DNA from: Niveispirillum irakense DSM 11586 | GTDB taxonomy: Bacteria; Pseudomonadota; Alphaproteobacteria; Azospirillales; Azospirillaceae | NCBI RefSeq assembly: GCF_000429645.1 | Contig: NZ_AUCG01000001.1 | Span: forward strand, 96,687-160,686 | DNA length: 64,000 bases | Direction of reading: 5' to 3' | In this document: piece after piece, positions 8,403 to 17,533 of the stretch | Position numbering within the stretch: position 1 is the first letter of the stretch | How the letters are laid out: each line of letters begins with the position of its first letter | Translations under genes and position numbers: made by a program | Notes under the pieces: generated by a model | The model's input: the letters and a program-made list of their open reading frames with translations, nothing else | Told to the model about the DNA's origin: nothing | Databases searched by the model: none

Positions 8403-10467
8403 GGTCACCGATCTGGATGTTGACGGCCCCATCGCCGTCATCACCATCCATTCCCCGCCTGTCAACGCCCTGTCCGCCGCCGTGCGCCAGGGCATCGCTG
8501 CCGCCTTCAACCAGGCTGTCGCCGACCCGGCCGTGATGGCCCTGGTGCTGATCTGCGAAGGCCGCACCTTCTTTGCCGGCGCCGACATCACGGAATTCGG
8601 CAAGCCACCGGTGGAGCCGACCCTGCGGCAATTGCAGGTGATCGTGGAGAATGCGCCCAAGCCTGTGATCGCAGCCATCCATGGCACGGCGTTGGGCGGC
8701 GGGCTGGAACTGGCGCTGGTGGCGCATTACCGGGTGGCGGTGCCATCGGCCAAATGCGGGTTGCCGGAGGTGAATATCGGCCTTCTACCCGGTGCCGGCG
8801 GCACCCAGCGCCTGCCCCGCATCGTCGGCGTGGAGAAGGCCCTGGAGCTGGTGACCAGCGGGCGCCATGTGTCCGCCAAGGAGGCCCACGCCATGGGCCT
8901 GCTGGATGCGCTGGTGACAGAGGGGGCGTTGCGCCAGGGCGCTATCGCCTTCGCCACCCAGGTGCTGAGCGAGAAGCGCGCCCTGCGCAAAGTCCGCGAC
9001 CTGAATGAGAAGCTGGAGGAGGCGCGACGGGATCCCAGCCTGTTCGACCGGTTTCGCGCCGCCAACAAGGCCAAGTTCCGCGGATATCTGGCACCGGAGT
9101 ACAATATCCGCGCCGTGGAGGGGAGCCTGTCCCTGCCGTTCGATCAGGGCCTGGACAATGAGCGGGCCCTGTTCAACCATCTGATGGAAGACAGCCAGTC
9201 GGCGGCCCTGCGCCATGTGTTCTTCGCCGAGCGTCAGGCCGCCAAGGTGGATGGTCTGCCCGCCGACACAGCCACCCTGCCCATCGCAAAGGTCGGCGTC
9301 ATCGGGGCCGGCACCATGGGTGGCGGCATCGCCATGAACTTCCTGAATGCCGGGCTGCCCGTCACCATCGTGGAGACGAAGCCGGAGGCGCTGGAGCGTG
9401 GCATCGCCATCATCCGTAAGAATTACGAGAACACCGCCCGCAAAGGCAAGCTGACGGAAGAGGCTCTGGAAAAGCGCATGGGTCTGCTGACCGGATCGTT
9501 GGACCTGGCCGATCTGGGCGATTGCGATCTGGTGATTGAGGCGGTGTTCGAGCAGATGGACGTCAAGAAGGACGTCTTCGCGCGGCTGGACAAGGTGGCC
9601 AAGCCGGGTGCCATCCTGGCCACCAACACCTCCTACCTGGACGTGGAACAGATTGCGGCGGCCACGGGCCGGCCCGATCATGTGCTGGGCCTGCATTTCT
9701 TCTCCCCCGCCAATGTCATGCGGCTGCTGGAGATCGTGCGGACGAAGGATACCGCCGCCCCCGTCCTGGCCACAGCGGTGAAGCTGGCACGCACCATCGA
9801 CAAGATCGGCGTGGTGGTCGGCAACGGCTATGGCTTCGTCGGCAATCGCATCCTGGCCGCGCGCAATATCCAGGCCGACCGGCTGGTGCTGGAAGGCGCC
9901 AGTCCGGCGGATGTGGACCGCATCCTTTATGATTTCGGCTTCACCATGGGCCATTTCCGCATGCGCGATCTGGTGGGCCTGGATGTGGGCTGGAACCGCG
10001 CCACCAGTGCGTCGGCCACTGTCCGGGAAATCCTGAATGAAAGGGGCCGACATGGGCAGAAATCGGGCGGCGGCTATTATGATTACGATGCCGACCGCAA
10101 CGCCACCCTGTCCCCGGTCGCACAACAGGTCATTGCTGATGTCGCCGCCCGCGACGGCATCACGCGGCGCACCATCGACGATGCGGAGATCAGGGACCGG
10201 CTGCTGCTGGCCATGGTAAATGAAGGGGCCAAGATCCTGGCCGATGGCATTGCCACCCGCGCGTCAGACATCGATATCGTCTGGGTCACGGGCTATGGCT
10301 GGCCGAAATACCGGGGCGGACCGATGTTCTGGGCCGATCTGCAGGGCCTGCCGGCGGTCGCCGCACGGTTGAGGGAATTGGCCGCCGCCCATGGCGACAG
10401 TCTGGCCCCCGCCCCCCTTCTGGAAAAACTGGCCTCCGAAGGCAAGGGCTTCAAGGACTTCCGCTGA
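8389..10467 (+). CDS. Bifunctional enoyl-CoA hydratase / 3-hydroxyacyl-CoA dehydrogenase (FadJ/FadB-like)
   Basis: 692 residues: an N-terminal crotonase domain (about 1-185, with [16 protein letters not shown] and [18 protein letters not shown]), a linker, then a 3-hydroxyacyl-CoA dehydrogenase. The NAD-binding turn [17 protein letters not shown] begins at about 302, and the C-terminal dehydrogenase domains follow ([12 protein letters not shown]). The catalytic Glu of the hydratase is retained (PEVNIG), unlike in the stand-alone hydratase at 4771. It would carry out hydration and NAD-dependent oxidation in beta-oxidation. It overlaps the PQQ gene by 14 bases and is followed by a strong terminator, so it closes the operon. 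Confidence 0.93.
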   Translation: MKVNEVTDLDVDGPIAVITIHSPPVNALSAAVRQGIAAAFNQAVADPAVMALVLICEGRTFFAGADITEFGKPPVEPTLRQLQVIVENAPKPVIAAIHGTALGGGLELALVAHYRVAVPSAKCGLPEVNIGLLPGAGGTQRLPRIVGVEKALELVTSGRHVSAKEAHAMGLLDALVTEGALRQGAIAFATQVLSEKRALRKVRDLNEKLEEARRDPSLFDRFRAANKAKFRGYLAPEYNIRAVEGSLSLPFDQGLDNERALFNHLMEDSQSAALRHVFFAERQAAKVDGLPADTATLPIAKVGVIGAGTMGGGIAMNFLNAGLPVTIVETKPEALERGIAIIRKNYENTARKGKLTEEALEKRMGLLTGSLDLADLGDCDLVIEAVFEQMDVKKDVFARLDKVAKPGAILATNTSYLDVEQIAAATGRPDHVLGLHFFSPANVMRLLEIVRTKDTAAPVLATAVKLARTIDKIGVVVGNGYGFVGNRILAARNIQADRLVLEGASPADVDRILYDFGFTMGHFRMRDLVGLDVGWNRATSASATVREILNERGRHGQKSGGGYYDYDADRNATLSPVAQQVIADVAARDGITRRTIDDAEIRDRLLLAMVNEGAKILADGIATRASDIDIVWVTGYGWPKYRGGPMFWADLQGLPAVAARLRELAAAHGDSLAPAPLLEKLASEGKGFKDFR

Positions 10468-10485
10468 GAAAGCGTCTCTTCTTCA

Positions 10486-10522
10486 GCCGCCGCTCCAGAT
10501 GACATCGGAGCGGCGGCTTTTT
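10486..10522 (+). terminator. Rho-independent terminator closing the plus-strand operon
   Basis: A perfect 11-bp GC-rich stem (GCCGCCGCTCC with GGAGCGGCGGC) and a 10-base loop are followed directly by five T residues. It begins 19 bases after the stop of the FadJ-like gene. Confidence 0.92.
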
Positions 10523-10536
10523 CATGTCCCGATCCC

Positions 10537-10564
10537 AAAAAAACCCGGTGGCAGAGCCACCGGG
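10537..10564 (-). terminator. Rho-independent terminator for the TonB receptor gene
   Basis: Read on the minus strand, a perfect 9-bp stem (CCCGGTGGC/GCCACCGGG) with a 3-base loop is followed by seven T residues. It lies 59 bases past the receptor stop codon and back-to-back with the plus-strand terminator. Confidence 0.92.
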
Positions 10565-10622
10565 GGAAGTGAGTTTGCTGGGAGGAGCCGGGACTATCAG
10601 GTATCCCCCCAGCCTTCACCGA

Positions 10623-13475
10623 TCAGAACTTGGCGCGTACACCAACGGTGTAGGCACGACCGACAGTGTCATACAAGGAGATGATTGTCGGCAAGTTCAG
10701 ACCGGGAATGGTGCCCGGAACCAGCGGCGGATCACGGTCGAACAGGTTGTTCGCTGTCAGGAACAGTTCGGTCTCCGCGCCGAAGGCCTGGGTCCGATAG
10801 GTGACGGTGGCATCGGTGTACCAGACGGCACTCTGCTTGGCGCCGTTGTAGTTCTGGTTCGGCTCCTGACTGCCCAGGGCCCATTTGCCGATATATTGTT
10901 CAGAGACGAAGATGTTGAAATCACCGATATCGTAGGAAACGTTCAGCGTGCCGCGCCATTTCGGCCGGGCGATCGGCTGGTTGGCGCTGCTGCCATAGCC
11001 TGCGAAATCATAGACCGGAGCCGTAGCGGACTGCTGCGTCTTGTATTCGTCCAGATAGGAGGCGTAGAGGCGCAGGGTCAGGTCGCCGGGCCCTGCTTCC
11101 GTGCGGTAGGTGGCGTCGAAATCGATGCCGCTTGTGCGCAGGAAGGCGATATTGGCCGGCGCCAGACGGACACTGGTGGGGAACGCCGTGGCACTGGGCC
11201 GGGTGATCAGGGCGCATTCCGGCGCCGTGCCGCCGCTGGCCTGACAGTTGGTGACCATCTGGATCGGGGTCAGGCTGCCGATGGCACCGTCGATCTTCAG
11301 GCGGAAATAATCCACCGACAGGCTGAAGCCCGGCAGGAAGGACGGGGTCAGCACGCCACCGATGGAGAAGGTGTCCGCTTCTTCCGGCTTCAGGCCGGTA
11401 TTGCCGCCACTGATCTGCGGCACATTGGCGGTGATGCCGCTGACCGGGTCGACAAGGGTACCAATGGCCGACTGGTCACCGGCGTAAAGGTCGAACAGGG
11501 TGGGGGCCCGGATATCGCGCGACCGGGTGGTACGCAGCAGGAAATCATCCACCGGCCTCCAGGTGGCGCCCAGCTTCCAGGTCTCGACCCGGCCGCTGGT
11601 GCTGTAATCGGTGATGCGGCCGGCGGCGTTGATGTCCAGGCTCTTGGCGAAAGCCATGTCACTCAGCACCGGCACATTCACCTCAAGGAAGCCTTCCTTG
11701 ACATTCACGTCACCGGCGGCCTCACCGACATTGGTCAGCCAGTAAAACAGGGCCGAGGAGGGAACGCCCTGCACACCGTTGAAATAGGCCGCGCGTTCCG
11801 CCGCCGTGTCCAGCAGGGCCGGGTTGGCATTGCTGGTCAGCTTCAGCTTCTGTGTGCGGTATTCAGCACCGAACGCCACATCGACCGTACCAGCGGGCAG
11901 TTCAAACAGGGAACCCTGCATGGCGGCGGAAACCATGTGCTGGGTGATCGCCGCATCGTAGGACGAGGTGCCCGTGGCATAGGCGTAGCCGTCCGGCGTC
12001 GACAGGGCGGCACCTTCGCCCATAATGTTCAACGGTTTACAGTCAGCGAAGCGCTGGCGGACGGCCGCGTCGGGGCTCAGCGTTGCACGGCACACGATGT
12101 TGCCCGAACCGTCGCGCACCGCGTCGATGGCGGCGTAGGCATTGCGCCAGTTGAACAGGCCGCTCTGATCCACGCCATGCTTGGACTTGCCATAGACATA
12201 ACCGGCATTCCAGTGCCAGTCGGACCCAAAGTCACCTTCGAACCCGGCATTGGCCGTGTAATAATCTGTACGTTCCTTAGTATGCGGCTTGGGGGCATAG
12301 GAATTATAGGCCCCCACGCTGATGGAATTGGCGCCCGCCGCCGTCAACTGCGCACGCTGCGCATTGGTCAGATTCAGATAGGGATTGTCCAGATAGATGG
12401 TTGCCGATGTCGGCGGCACGAAGCTGTTGGCCAGCGACGAATAGGACAGGTCGCTGCGCGTGAAACCGCCCTGGGCATGGAACCGCACATCCGGGGTCAC
12501 GTCGAAATCGAAACGCTGGAATATCTGCTGCGTCTTCAGTGGCGCCACAGCGGTCACGTCATAGGGGATCGTATAGCCATCACCGCCGACGAAATAGGAC
12601 GGCGTGCCCGTGGCGGTGCCGTTGTTGAAGGCGGTCAGGGTGCCGTCGGGCAGGAAACGTTGGTTCGCCAGCGGACCACTGAGAATCTTGCCGCCGTTGG
12701 CAGCGGTGTTCTGCGTAACGCCCTTGTAGATGACATAAGGATTGGCAGCCGAGCCGGGCGTGCCGGCGCCAGCATTCTTGCCAGCATAGATATAGCCCTG
12801 GGTGGCGATGTCACGGTCATTACGCAGCATGCCCTTGTTGTCATACTGCTCGGCGCTCAACAGCCAATGGCCGCGCCCTTCGAAAAGGTCAGTGCCAAAG
12901 GCCGCACCCACACGGTAATTCTCGTTGTCCCCCTGCTCAGAAATGCCGTACTGCGCCTGGACCTTCGCGCCGTTGAACTTGCGGTTCAGCACGAAGTTGA
13001 CCACACCGGCCACGGCGTCGGAACCATAGGCGGCAGACGCGCCGGCGGTCACCACATCCACACGCTCGATCAGCATGTTGGGGATGACATTGGTATCGAC
13101 GTCGCCGCGAAAGGTGGTGGGCGGAACGCGGATACCGTCGAACAGGATAAGGGTGCGGTTACCACCGACGCCGCGCAGGTTCAGGATGTTGCCGTGCGAG
13201 GCGCTATTGGCGAAATTGTGCGTGGACCGCGCCGGGCTGCTGGACAGTTGGAACTGCGGCAGCTTGTTCAGGGCGTCGGGAATGCTGGACGGCGTCGCCT
13301 TGGCCAGATCAGCCACGGGGGCCACGGTGACCGGGGTCGGAGCTGTGTAGCCGTCCCGCGTGATGCGGGAACCGGTGACCACGATCTCTTCCAGCGTGTC
13401 CTGCGCCATGGCGGGGGCTGCGAGGAACACCGTGCTGGCGCTCATCAGCAGGGAGCCGACGATGCGTGCTTTCAT
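10623..13475 (-). CDS. TonB-dependent outer-membrane receptor
   Basis: 950 residues. A cleavable signal peptide (MKARIVGSLLMSASTVFLAA, cleaved after AMAQ) is followed by a TonB-box-like DTLEEIVVTGSR, a plug domain with DALNKLPQFQ, and a 22-strand barrel ending in the aromatic residue YTVGVRAKF. The ATG at 13475 has GGAGGT 8 bases upstream. Longer in-frame starts read through the promoter. The family imports large or scarce substrates energised by TonB. It is monocistronic (own promoter and terminator) between two quinohemoprotein genes and near a secreted esterase, which suggests uptake of the organic substrate of this region rather than a siderophore (inference). Confidence 0.95.
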   Translation of the reverse strand: MKARIVGSLLMSASTVFLAAPAMAQDTLEEIVVTGSRITRDGYTAPTPVTVAPVADLAKATPSSIPDALNKLPQFQLSSSPARSTHNFANSASHGNILNLRGVGGNRTLILFDGIRVPPTTFRGDVDTNVIPNMLIERVDVVTAGASAAYGSDAVAGVVNFVLNRKFNGAKVQAQYGISEQGDNENYRVGAAFGTDLFEGRGHWLLSAEQYDNKGMLRNDRDIATQGYIYAGKNAGAGTPGSAANPYVIYKGVTQNTAANGGKILSGPLANQRFLPDGTLTAFNNGTATGTPSYFVGGDGYTIPYDVTAVAPLKTQQIFQRFDFDVTPDVRFHAQGGFTRSDLSYSSLANSFVPPTSATIYLDNPYLNLTNAQRAQLTAAGANSISVGAYNSYAPKPHTKERTDYYTANAGFEGDFGSDWHWNAGYVYGKSKHGVDQSGLFNWRNAYAAIDAVRDGSGNIVCRATLSPDAAVRQRFADCKPLNIMGEGAALSTPDGYAYATGTSSYDAAITQHMVSAAMQGSLFELPAGTVDVAFGAEYRTQKLKLTSNANPALLDTAAERAAYFNGVQGVPSSALFYWLTNVGEAAGDVNVKEGFLEVNVPVLSDMAFAKSLDINAAGRITDYSTSGRVETWKLGATWRPVDDFLLRTTRSRDIRAPTLFDLYAGDQSAIGTLVDPVSGITANVPQISGGNTGLKPEEADTFSIGGVLTPSFLPGFSLSVDYFRLKIDGAIGSLTPIQMVTNCQASGGTAPECALITRPSATAFPTSVRLAPANIAFLRTSGIDFDATYRTEAGPGDLTLRLYASYLDEYKTQQSATAPVYDFAGYGSSANQPIARPKWRGTLNVSYDIGDFNIFVSEQYIGKWALGSQEPNQNYNGAKQSAVWYTDATVTYRTQAFGAETELFLTANNLFDRDPPLVPGTIPGLNLPTIISLYDTVGRAYTVGVRAKF

Positions 13476-13498
13476 TGTTTTACCTCCCCAGGGGTTTA

Positions 13499-13514
13499 TT
13501 ACACGGTAGTGCAT
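13499..13514 (+). promoter_or_regulatory. Type II palindrome (TTGCAC-N4-GTGCAA-like) in TonB receptor leader
   Basis: TTACACGGTAGTGCAT matches the perfect palindrome at 29245 with two deviations. It lies just downstream of the predicted start of transcription for the receptor gene. Together with the sites at 15392 and 29245 it defines a recurring operator candidate. Confidence 0.5.
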
Positions 13515-13524
13515 TTTTTTGGAA

Positions 13525-13553
13525 ATTAAGCGCCAGCAAAAATTGCCTGTCAA
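13525..13553 (-). promoter_or_regulatory. Candidate promoter of TonB receptor gene
   Basis: On the minus strand, a perfect -35 TTGACA (13548-13553) and CTTAAT (13525-13530, 4 of 6) are spaced by 17 bases. The -35 sits inside the spacer of the type I palindrome. Confidence 0.6.
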
Positions 13554-13562
13554 TGCAATTTT
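13539..13562. repeat. Type I palindrome, copy 1 (operator candidate)
   Basis: AAAATTGC and GCAATTTT arms are separated by CTGTCAAT. All 24 bases are repeated exactly at 15299-15322. In both copies the minus-strand -35 hexamer TTGACA lies in the spacer, as expected if a dimeric repressor blocks RNA polymerase. Confidence 0.75.
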
Positions 13563-13681
13563 ATGCTGAGGCAATACATCCCCCTGCATGCAGGAGATAT
13601 CTCAAGAAGGCGCAGATGAACACCCCGCGCGCTGGTCGTGGGTCAAGGCGCCTTCGATAACTGGAACTGCCGGACGAAAGG

Positions 13682-15244
13682 TCAGCGGGACAGGGTTTCC
13701 CCCGTCTCGGCACTCCATTTCGCGTACCAGGGTACAAGCTGGGTGGCCCGGAAGCCTGAGACCCCTGCCGTCTGGTCAGCGATGACGAGCGGTGATGCGC
13801 TTTCAAGGTTGAAACGGGGCCAAACCGGCAGGCCTGTACCGTTGGGATCGCCCGTGCGGATGAAGTTCAGGAAATAGCCCTGCATCATGCGGGCGATCTC
13901 TGCGTCCTTCCCCTGCACTGGCCCGCCGTCCCTGTCGCCCTCCGGTGCGAAAATATAGGGCATGTCCCCGCAATGCGGGACGCCTGCCACCTTGCCGCGC
14001 TGCTCTTGCGCAACATAGTCGAAATGGTAGCCATAGGCAGGCTGGCCAGTGCGGGACGCCAGCCCCGCCATGCCCATGGCAGCAGAAGTGAAGATGAAAT
14101 CCGTCTGCACCTGCCGTAGCATTTCCTTGTCGTCCAGGGTGCCATAGGCCGGTTTAAGCGCGTCCATCTTGATCGCGAACCTTTCCTCCAGCACCTTGGC
14201 GTCAAAGCCCATCAGGCCAAAGACGCTGGCTTCATTGCTGGTCGATCCGCTGATGATCGGCACCCGCGCCATCTCGCCCCGCGCGAAGGTCACGGAGAGT
14301 TGGCGGTTCAGCAGCTTGCCATCGATGATGGCGCCGAATTCGGGAGGGCCCTGGTCGCCAGCCAGCACCTGGTCTGGGGTCAAGGCGCGCAGCTTGGCCA
14401 GGGCGGCGGCATCGCTGCCTTCCACCCCGACGCGCCGGGCAAAGGCCAGGCCCTGCTGTTGCGCCACCTCCATGGTACGGGTTGCATTGAAGAAGCCACC
14501 ACCCGAATGGATCGAGGCGCGATGGAACAAGCCGCGCGGCACCGGTGATGCGGTCAGGGCATTGACCGCCGATCCGCCGGCCGAGCAGCCAAGGATGGTG
14601 ACATTGTCGGGATCACCACCGAACTTGGCGATGTTACGCCTCACCCATTGCAAGGATGCGATCAGGTCCGACAGCCAGTAATTGCCGACTACGCCGTCCT
14701 TGGCGTCTGCCGCCAACGCCGGATGGGCGAAGAAACCCATGCGACCGATACGGTAATTGGGCGACACCAGCACCACGCCCTGATCCACCAGGGCCGGCAG
14801 GCCCTTATCCATCAGGTAGCGATTGGAGCCGACAAAATAGGCGCCGCCATGGATGGACACAAGCACTGGCAGCTTACTGCCCGCCGATAGGTCCGGGCTG
14901 GCGACGTTCAGCGTCAGGCAGTCCTCGCTCTGCGCCGGGGCGTCGGTGGCACCCGGCGGCACCGGCTGGGTGCAGATGGCACCAAATTTTGTGGCGTCAC
15001 GCACCCCCTCCCATGGGGCGGCGGGGGCGGCAGCCTGCCAGCGCAGCAGGCCGACAGGCGGTGCGGCAAAGGGAATGCCCTTGAATATGCCGCCCTTCCC
15101 GTGCGTCTCACCACGCAGCTTACCCAGATCGGTATCGACAACCGGTGCGGTATCGGCACGGACGGCCGCGACCGACATTGGAAGGAAAAGTCCCAGCAGC
15201 GCCAGGGCGGAAACACCCTGTCGCAGGCGGCGTGGAAACTCCAT
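13682..15244 (-). CDS. Secreted type-B carboxylesterase
   Basis: 520 residues with an N-terminal signal peptide (about 1-31, ending near VRADT). The nucleophile elbow GCSAGGSA, the acid segment SGSTSNEAS and the active-site His segment AGVPHCGDMP form the Ser-Glu-His triad of the carboxylesterase/cholinesterase family. The oxyanion motif HGGAYFVGS precedes the nucleophile. GGGAGGG upstream supports the ATG at 15244. A periplasmic or exported esterase would release an alcohol or acid from an ester. With the divergently transcribed quinohemoprotein dehydrogenase, it would form a logical ester-to-alcohol-to-aldehyde periplasmic sequence (inference). Confidence 0.92.
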   Translation of the reverse strand: MEFPRRLRQGVSALALLGLFLPMSVAAVRADTAPVVDTDLGKLRGETHGKGGIFKGIPFAAPPVGLLRWQAAAPAAPWEGVRDATKFGAICTQPVPPGATDAPAQSEDCLTLNVASPDLSAGSKLPVLVSIHGGAYFVGSNRYLMDKGLPALVDQGVVLVSPNYRIGRMGFFAHPALAADAKDGVVGNYWLSDLIASLQWVRRNIAKFGGDPDNVTILGCSAGGSAVNALTASPVPRGLFHRASIHSGGGFFNATRTMEVAQQQGLAFARRVGVEGSDAAALAKLRALTPDQVLAGDQGPPEFGAIIDGKLLNRQLSVTFARGEMARVPIISGSTSNEASVFGLMGFDAKVLEERFAIKMDALKPAYGTLDDKEMLRQVQTDFIFTSAAMGMAGLASRTGQPAYGYHFDYVAQEQRGKVAGVPHCGDMPYIFAPEGDRDGGPVQGKDAEIARMMQGYFLNFIRTGDPNGTGLPVWPRFNLESASPLVIADQTAGVSGFRATQLVPWYAKWSAETGETLSR

Positions 15245-15298
15245 AGTCGCCCTCCCAATTTTTACCTGCTATGTATTTTTCACTGGGGTAACATGCAC

Positions 15299-15322
15299 AA
15301 AATTGCCTGTCAATGCAATTTT
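15299..15322. repeat. Type I palindrome, copy 2 (operator candidate)
   Basis: Identical over 24 bases to 13539-13562: AAAATTGC, eight bases, GCAATTTT. It lies 55 bases upstream of the esterase start. The minus-strand -35-like TTGACA is again in the spacer, although no good -10 follows here at 17 bases. Confidence 0.75.
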
Positions 15323-15374
15323 GGAGAATTGTTTCGACAGATGTTGATCGTGTCGACGCCACAAATGGTTTCGT

Positions 15375-15407
15375 TTGACAGTCACCAAATGTTGCACGAT
15401 AGTGCAG
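15375..15407 (+). promoter_or_regulatory. Promoter with overlapping type II operator, upstream of second PQQ dehydrogenase
   Basis: A perfect -35 TTGACA (15375-15380), a 17-base spacer and -10 GATAGT (15398-15403). The palindrome TTGCAC-GATA-GTGCAG (15392-15407) covers the -10 completely, which is a typical repressor arrangement. Confidence 0.65.
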
Positions 15408-15441
15408 AAAATAAGCGAAAGCACCAGGAGGAACGTTGAGA

Positions 15442-17511
15442 ATGTCCGGCAAGAATTTCGGCAGGCTTTTCAATCGTCGGGCGCGATGGGCAATGGCCAG
15501 CGCCTGTGCGCTGACCCTGGGGCTGGCCCCGATCCAGCCGGCCTTCTCTGCCGGCAAAGCCGATAATGGTGCCAACTGGTCCGCCTTCGGCCGCACCGAC
15601 ACCGAAGACCATTTCAGCCCGCTGACCCAGATCAACGACAAGAACATCGCCCGCCTGGGCTTGGCCTGGTCGCATGATCTGGAAACGTTCGATAGCTATA
15701 CGGCACCGCTGGCCGTGGATGGGGTGATCTATTTCGCCGTCGGACATTCCATCCTGCACGCCATGGACGCCCGCAATGGCGAGGTGCTGTGGACCTATGA
15801 TCCCGAGGTGGCCAAGCATGCCGGTGCCCGCATGCGCGCCGGCTGGGGCGTGCGCGGCATCGCCTATAAGGATGGTGTGGTCTATACCGGCACCCGCGAT
15901 GGTCGCCTGCTGGCCGTCAACGCCAAGGATGGCACGCTGCTCTGGAGTGTGGAGACGCTGGACGAGGCGGAAGGCGGCTATATCACCGGTCCGCCCTGGA
16001 TCGCCGGCGACAATGTCGTCATCGGCTTCGGCGGCGCTGATTACAGCCCCGTGCGCGGCTATGTCACCGCCTATAATGTGAAGACCGGCAAGAAGGCCTG
16101 GCGGTTCCATATCGTGCCCGGTGACCCGGCCAAGGGGTTCGAGAACAAGGCCATGGAGATGGCCGCCAAGACCTGGACCGGGGAATGGTGGAAGTTTGGC
16201 GGCGGTGGCACCGTCTATCACGCCATGGCCTATGACAAGCAGTTCAACCGCATCTATCTGGGTACCGGCAATGGCTGGCCCTGGAACCAGAAAATCCGCA
16301 GCCCCGGCGGCGGCGACAATCTGTTCCTCTCCTCCATCGTGGCACTGGATGCCACAACGGGGGAGTATGTCTGGCACTATCAGACCGATCCCGGCAATAC
16401 CTGGGACTTCAACAATGCCATGGATATTCAGCTCACCGAGCTGACGATCGACGGGCAGAAGCGGCCCGTCCTGATCCATGCGCCCAAGAACGGCTTCTTC
16501 TATGTGCTGGACCGGCGCGACGGCAAGCTGCTGTCGGCGGAGAAATTCGCCAAGGCCAACTGGGCGGACAAGATCGACCTGGAGACGGGCCGCCCGGTGA
16601 TCAATCCCGAAGCCCGCTTCCCCGATGGCAAACCCTTCGTCATGTATCCGCTGCCGCTCGGCGCGCATGGGGTACAGTCCATGTCCTACAGCCCGAAAAC
16701 GGGCCTGACCTATATCCCGGTGACGGAGGGGGGCCGCGTCTTCGTCGATCCGCCGAACCTGGCCAACTGGCAGTACAAGCCTGGCATGTTCGTGAATACG
16801 GGCCTGGGCGCACCGCCGCCCGACATCAAGGTGCCGCCGCCAACCAGCGCCCTGCTGGCCTGGGACGTGGCCAAGGCCAAGCCCGCCTGGCGGGTGGAAC
16901 TGACCGGATTGCAGAATGGCGGCACCATCGCGACCGCCGGCAATCTGGTATTCCAGGGCGATAATCAGGGCAAGTTCAACGCCTATGCCGCCGATGACGG
17001 GCGCAAGCTCTGGTCCTTCGATGCCCAGAATGGCATCCTGGGCAATGCCATCACCTACAAAGCCGGCGGCAAGCAATATGTCACGATCCTCACCGGCTGG
17101 CGCAGCAGCTTTGCCGGCAAGCCCAACTGGGATTACGAACAGCAGCGCCGTCGTGTGCTGACCTTCGTCCTGGATGGCAAGGCCATACTGCCGCCAGCCG
17201 ACCGCACCGACATCCCCGTGCTGGACGACGCGTCCTTCACCATCGATCCGGACAAGGCCAAGATCGGTGCCGGGGTCTATAATTCAAGCTGCGTCATCTG
17301 CCATGGCGCTGGCATGGTGGCCGGCGGGGCCGCCCCCGACCTGCGCAAATCCAGCATGCCCATGGATGCCGACACGTTCCGCGCCGTGGTCCATGACGGC
17401 ATCCTGATGGAACGTGGCATGCCCAATTTCGACATCCTGAGCGATGGAGAAATTGAAGGCCTGCGCCACTATATCCGCCAGCGGGCCCGCGAAACTGTGG
17501 TCGCCAAGTAA
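15442..17511 (+). CDS. Second quinohemoprotein PQQ-dependent dehydrogenase
   Basis: 689 residues and closely similar along its whole length to the protein at 6318. It has a signal peptide (about 1-38), a PQQ propeller and a C-terminal cytochrome c with CVICH (617-621 from this ATG). The catalytic Asp is in TWDFN, again with Asn two residues on. The vicinal cysteine pair is again missing (RAGWGVRG). The ATG at 15442 lies 10 bases after AGGAGG; a TTG at 15436 is the alternative. It has a regulated promoter and is followed at 22 bases by the thiolase-like gene. It probably oxidises a related alcohol in the periplasm. Confidence 0.93.
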   Translation: MSGKNFGRLFNRRARWAMASACALTLGLAPIQPAFSAGKADNGANWSAFGRTDTEDHFSPLTQINDKNIARLGLAWSHDLETFDSYTAPLAVDGVIYFAVGHSILHAMDARNGEVLWTYDPEVAKHAGARMRAGWGVRGIAYKDGVVYTGTRDGRLLAVNAKDGTLLWSVETLDEAEGGYITGPPWIAGDNVVIGFGGADYSPVRGYVTAYNVKTGKKAWRFHIVPGDPAKGFENKAMEMAAKTWTGEWWKFGGGGTVYHAMAYDKQFNRIYLGTGNGWPWNQKIRSPGGGDNLFLSSIVALDATTGEYVWHYQTDPGNTWDFNNAMDIQLTELTIDGQKRPVLIHAPKNGFFYVLDRRDGKLLSAEKFAKANWADKIDLETGRPVINPEARFPDGKPFVMYPLPLGAHGVQSMSYSPKTGLTYIPVTEGGRVFVDPPNLANWQYKPGMFVNTGLGAPPPDIKVPPPTSALLAWDVAKAKPAWRVELTGLQNGGTIATAGNLVFQGDNQGKFNAYAADDGRKLWSFDAQNGILGNAITYKAGGKQYVTILTGWRSSFAGKPNWDYEQQRRRVLTFVLDGKAILPPADRTDIPVLDDASFTIDPDKAKIGAGVYNSSCVICHGAGMVAGGAAPDLRKSSMPMDADTFRAVVHDGILMERGMPNFDILSDGEIEGLRHYIRQRARETVVAK

Positions 17512-17533
17512 CCCCGACAGGAGGACCCTCCCC

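Noticed and set aside
10524..13529. 1001-codon plus-strand frame opposite the TonB receptor
   Set aside because: The minus strand encodes a complete receptor with signal peptide, plug and barrel. The plus reading has no recognisable domain and lacks a start with a good ribosome site.
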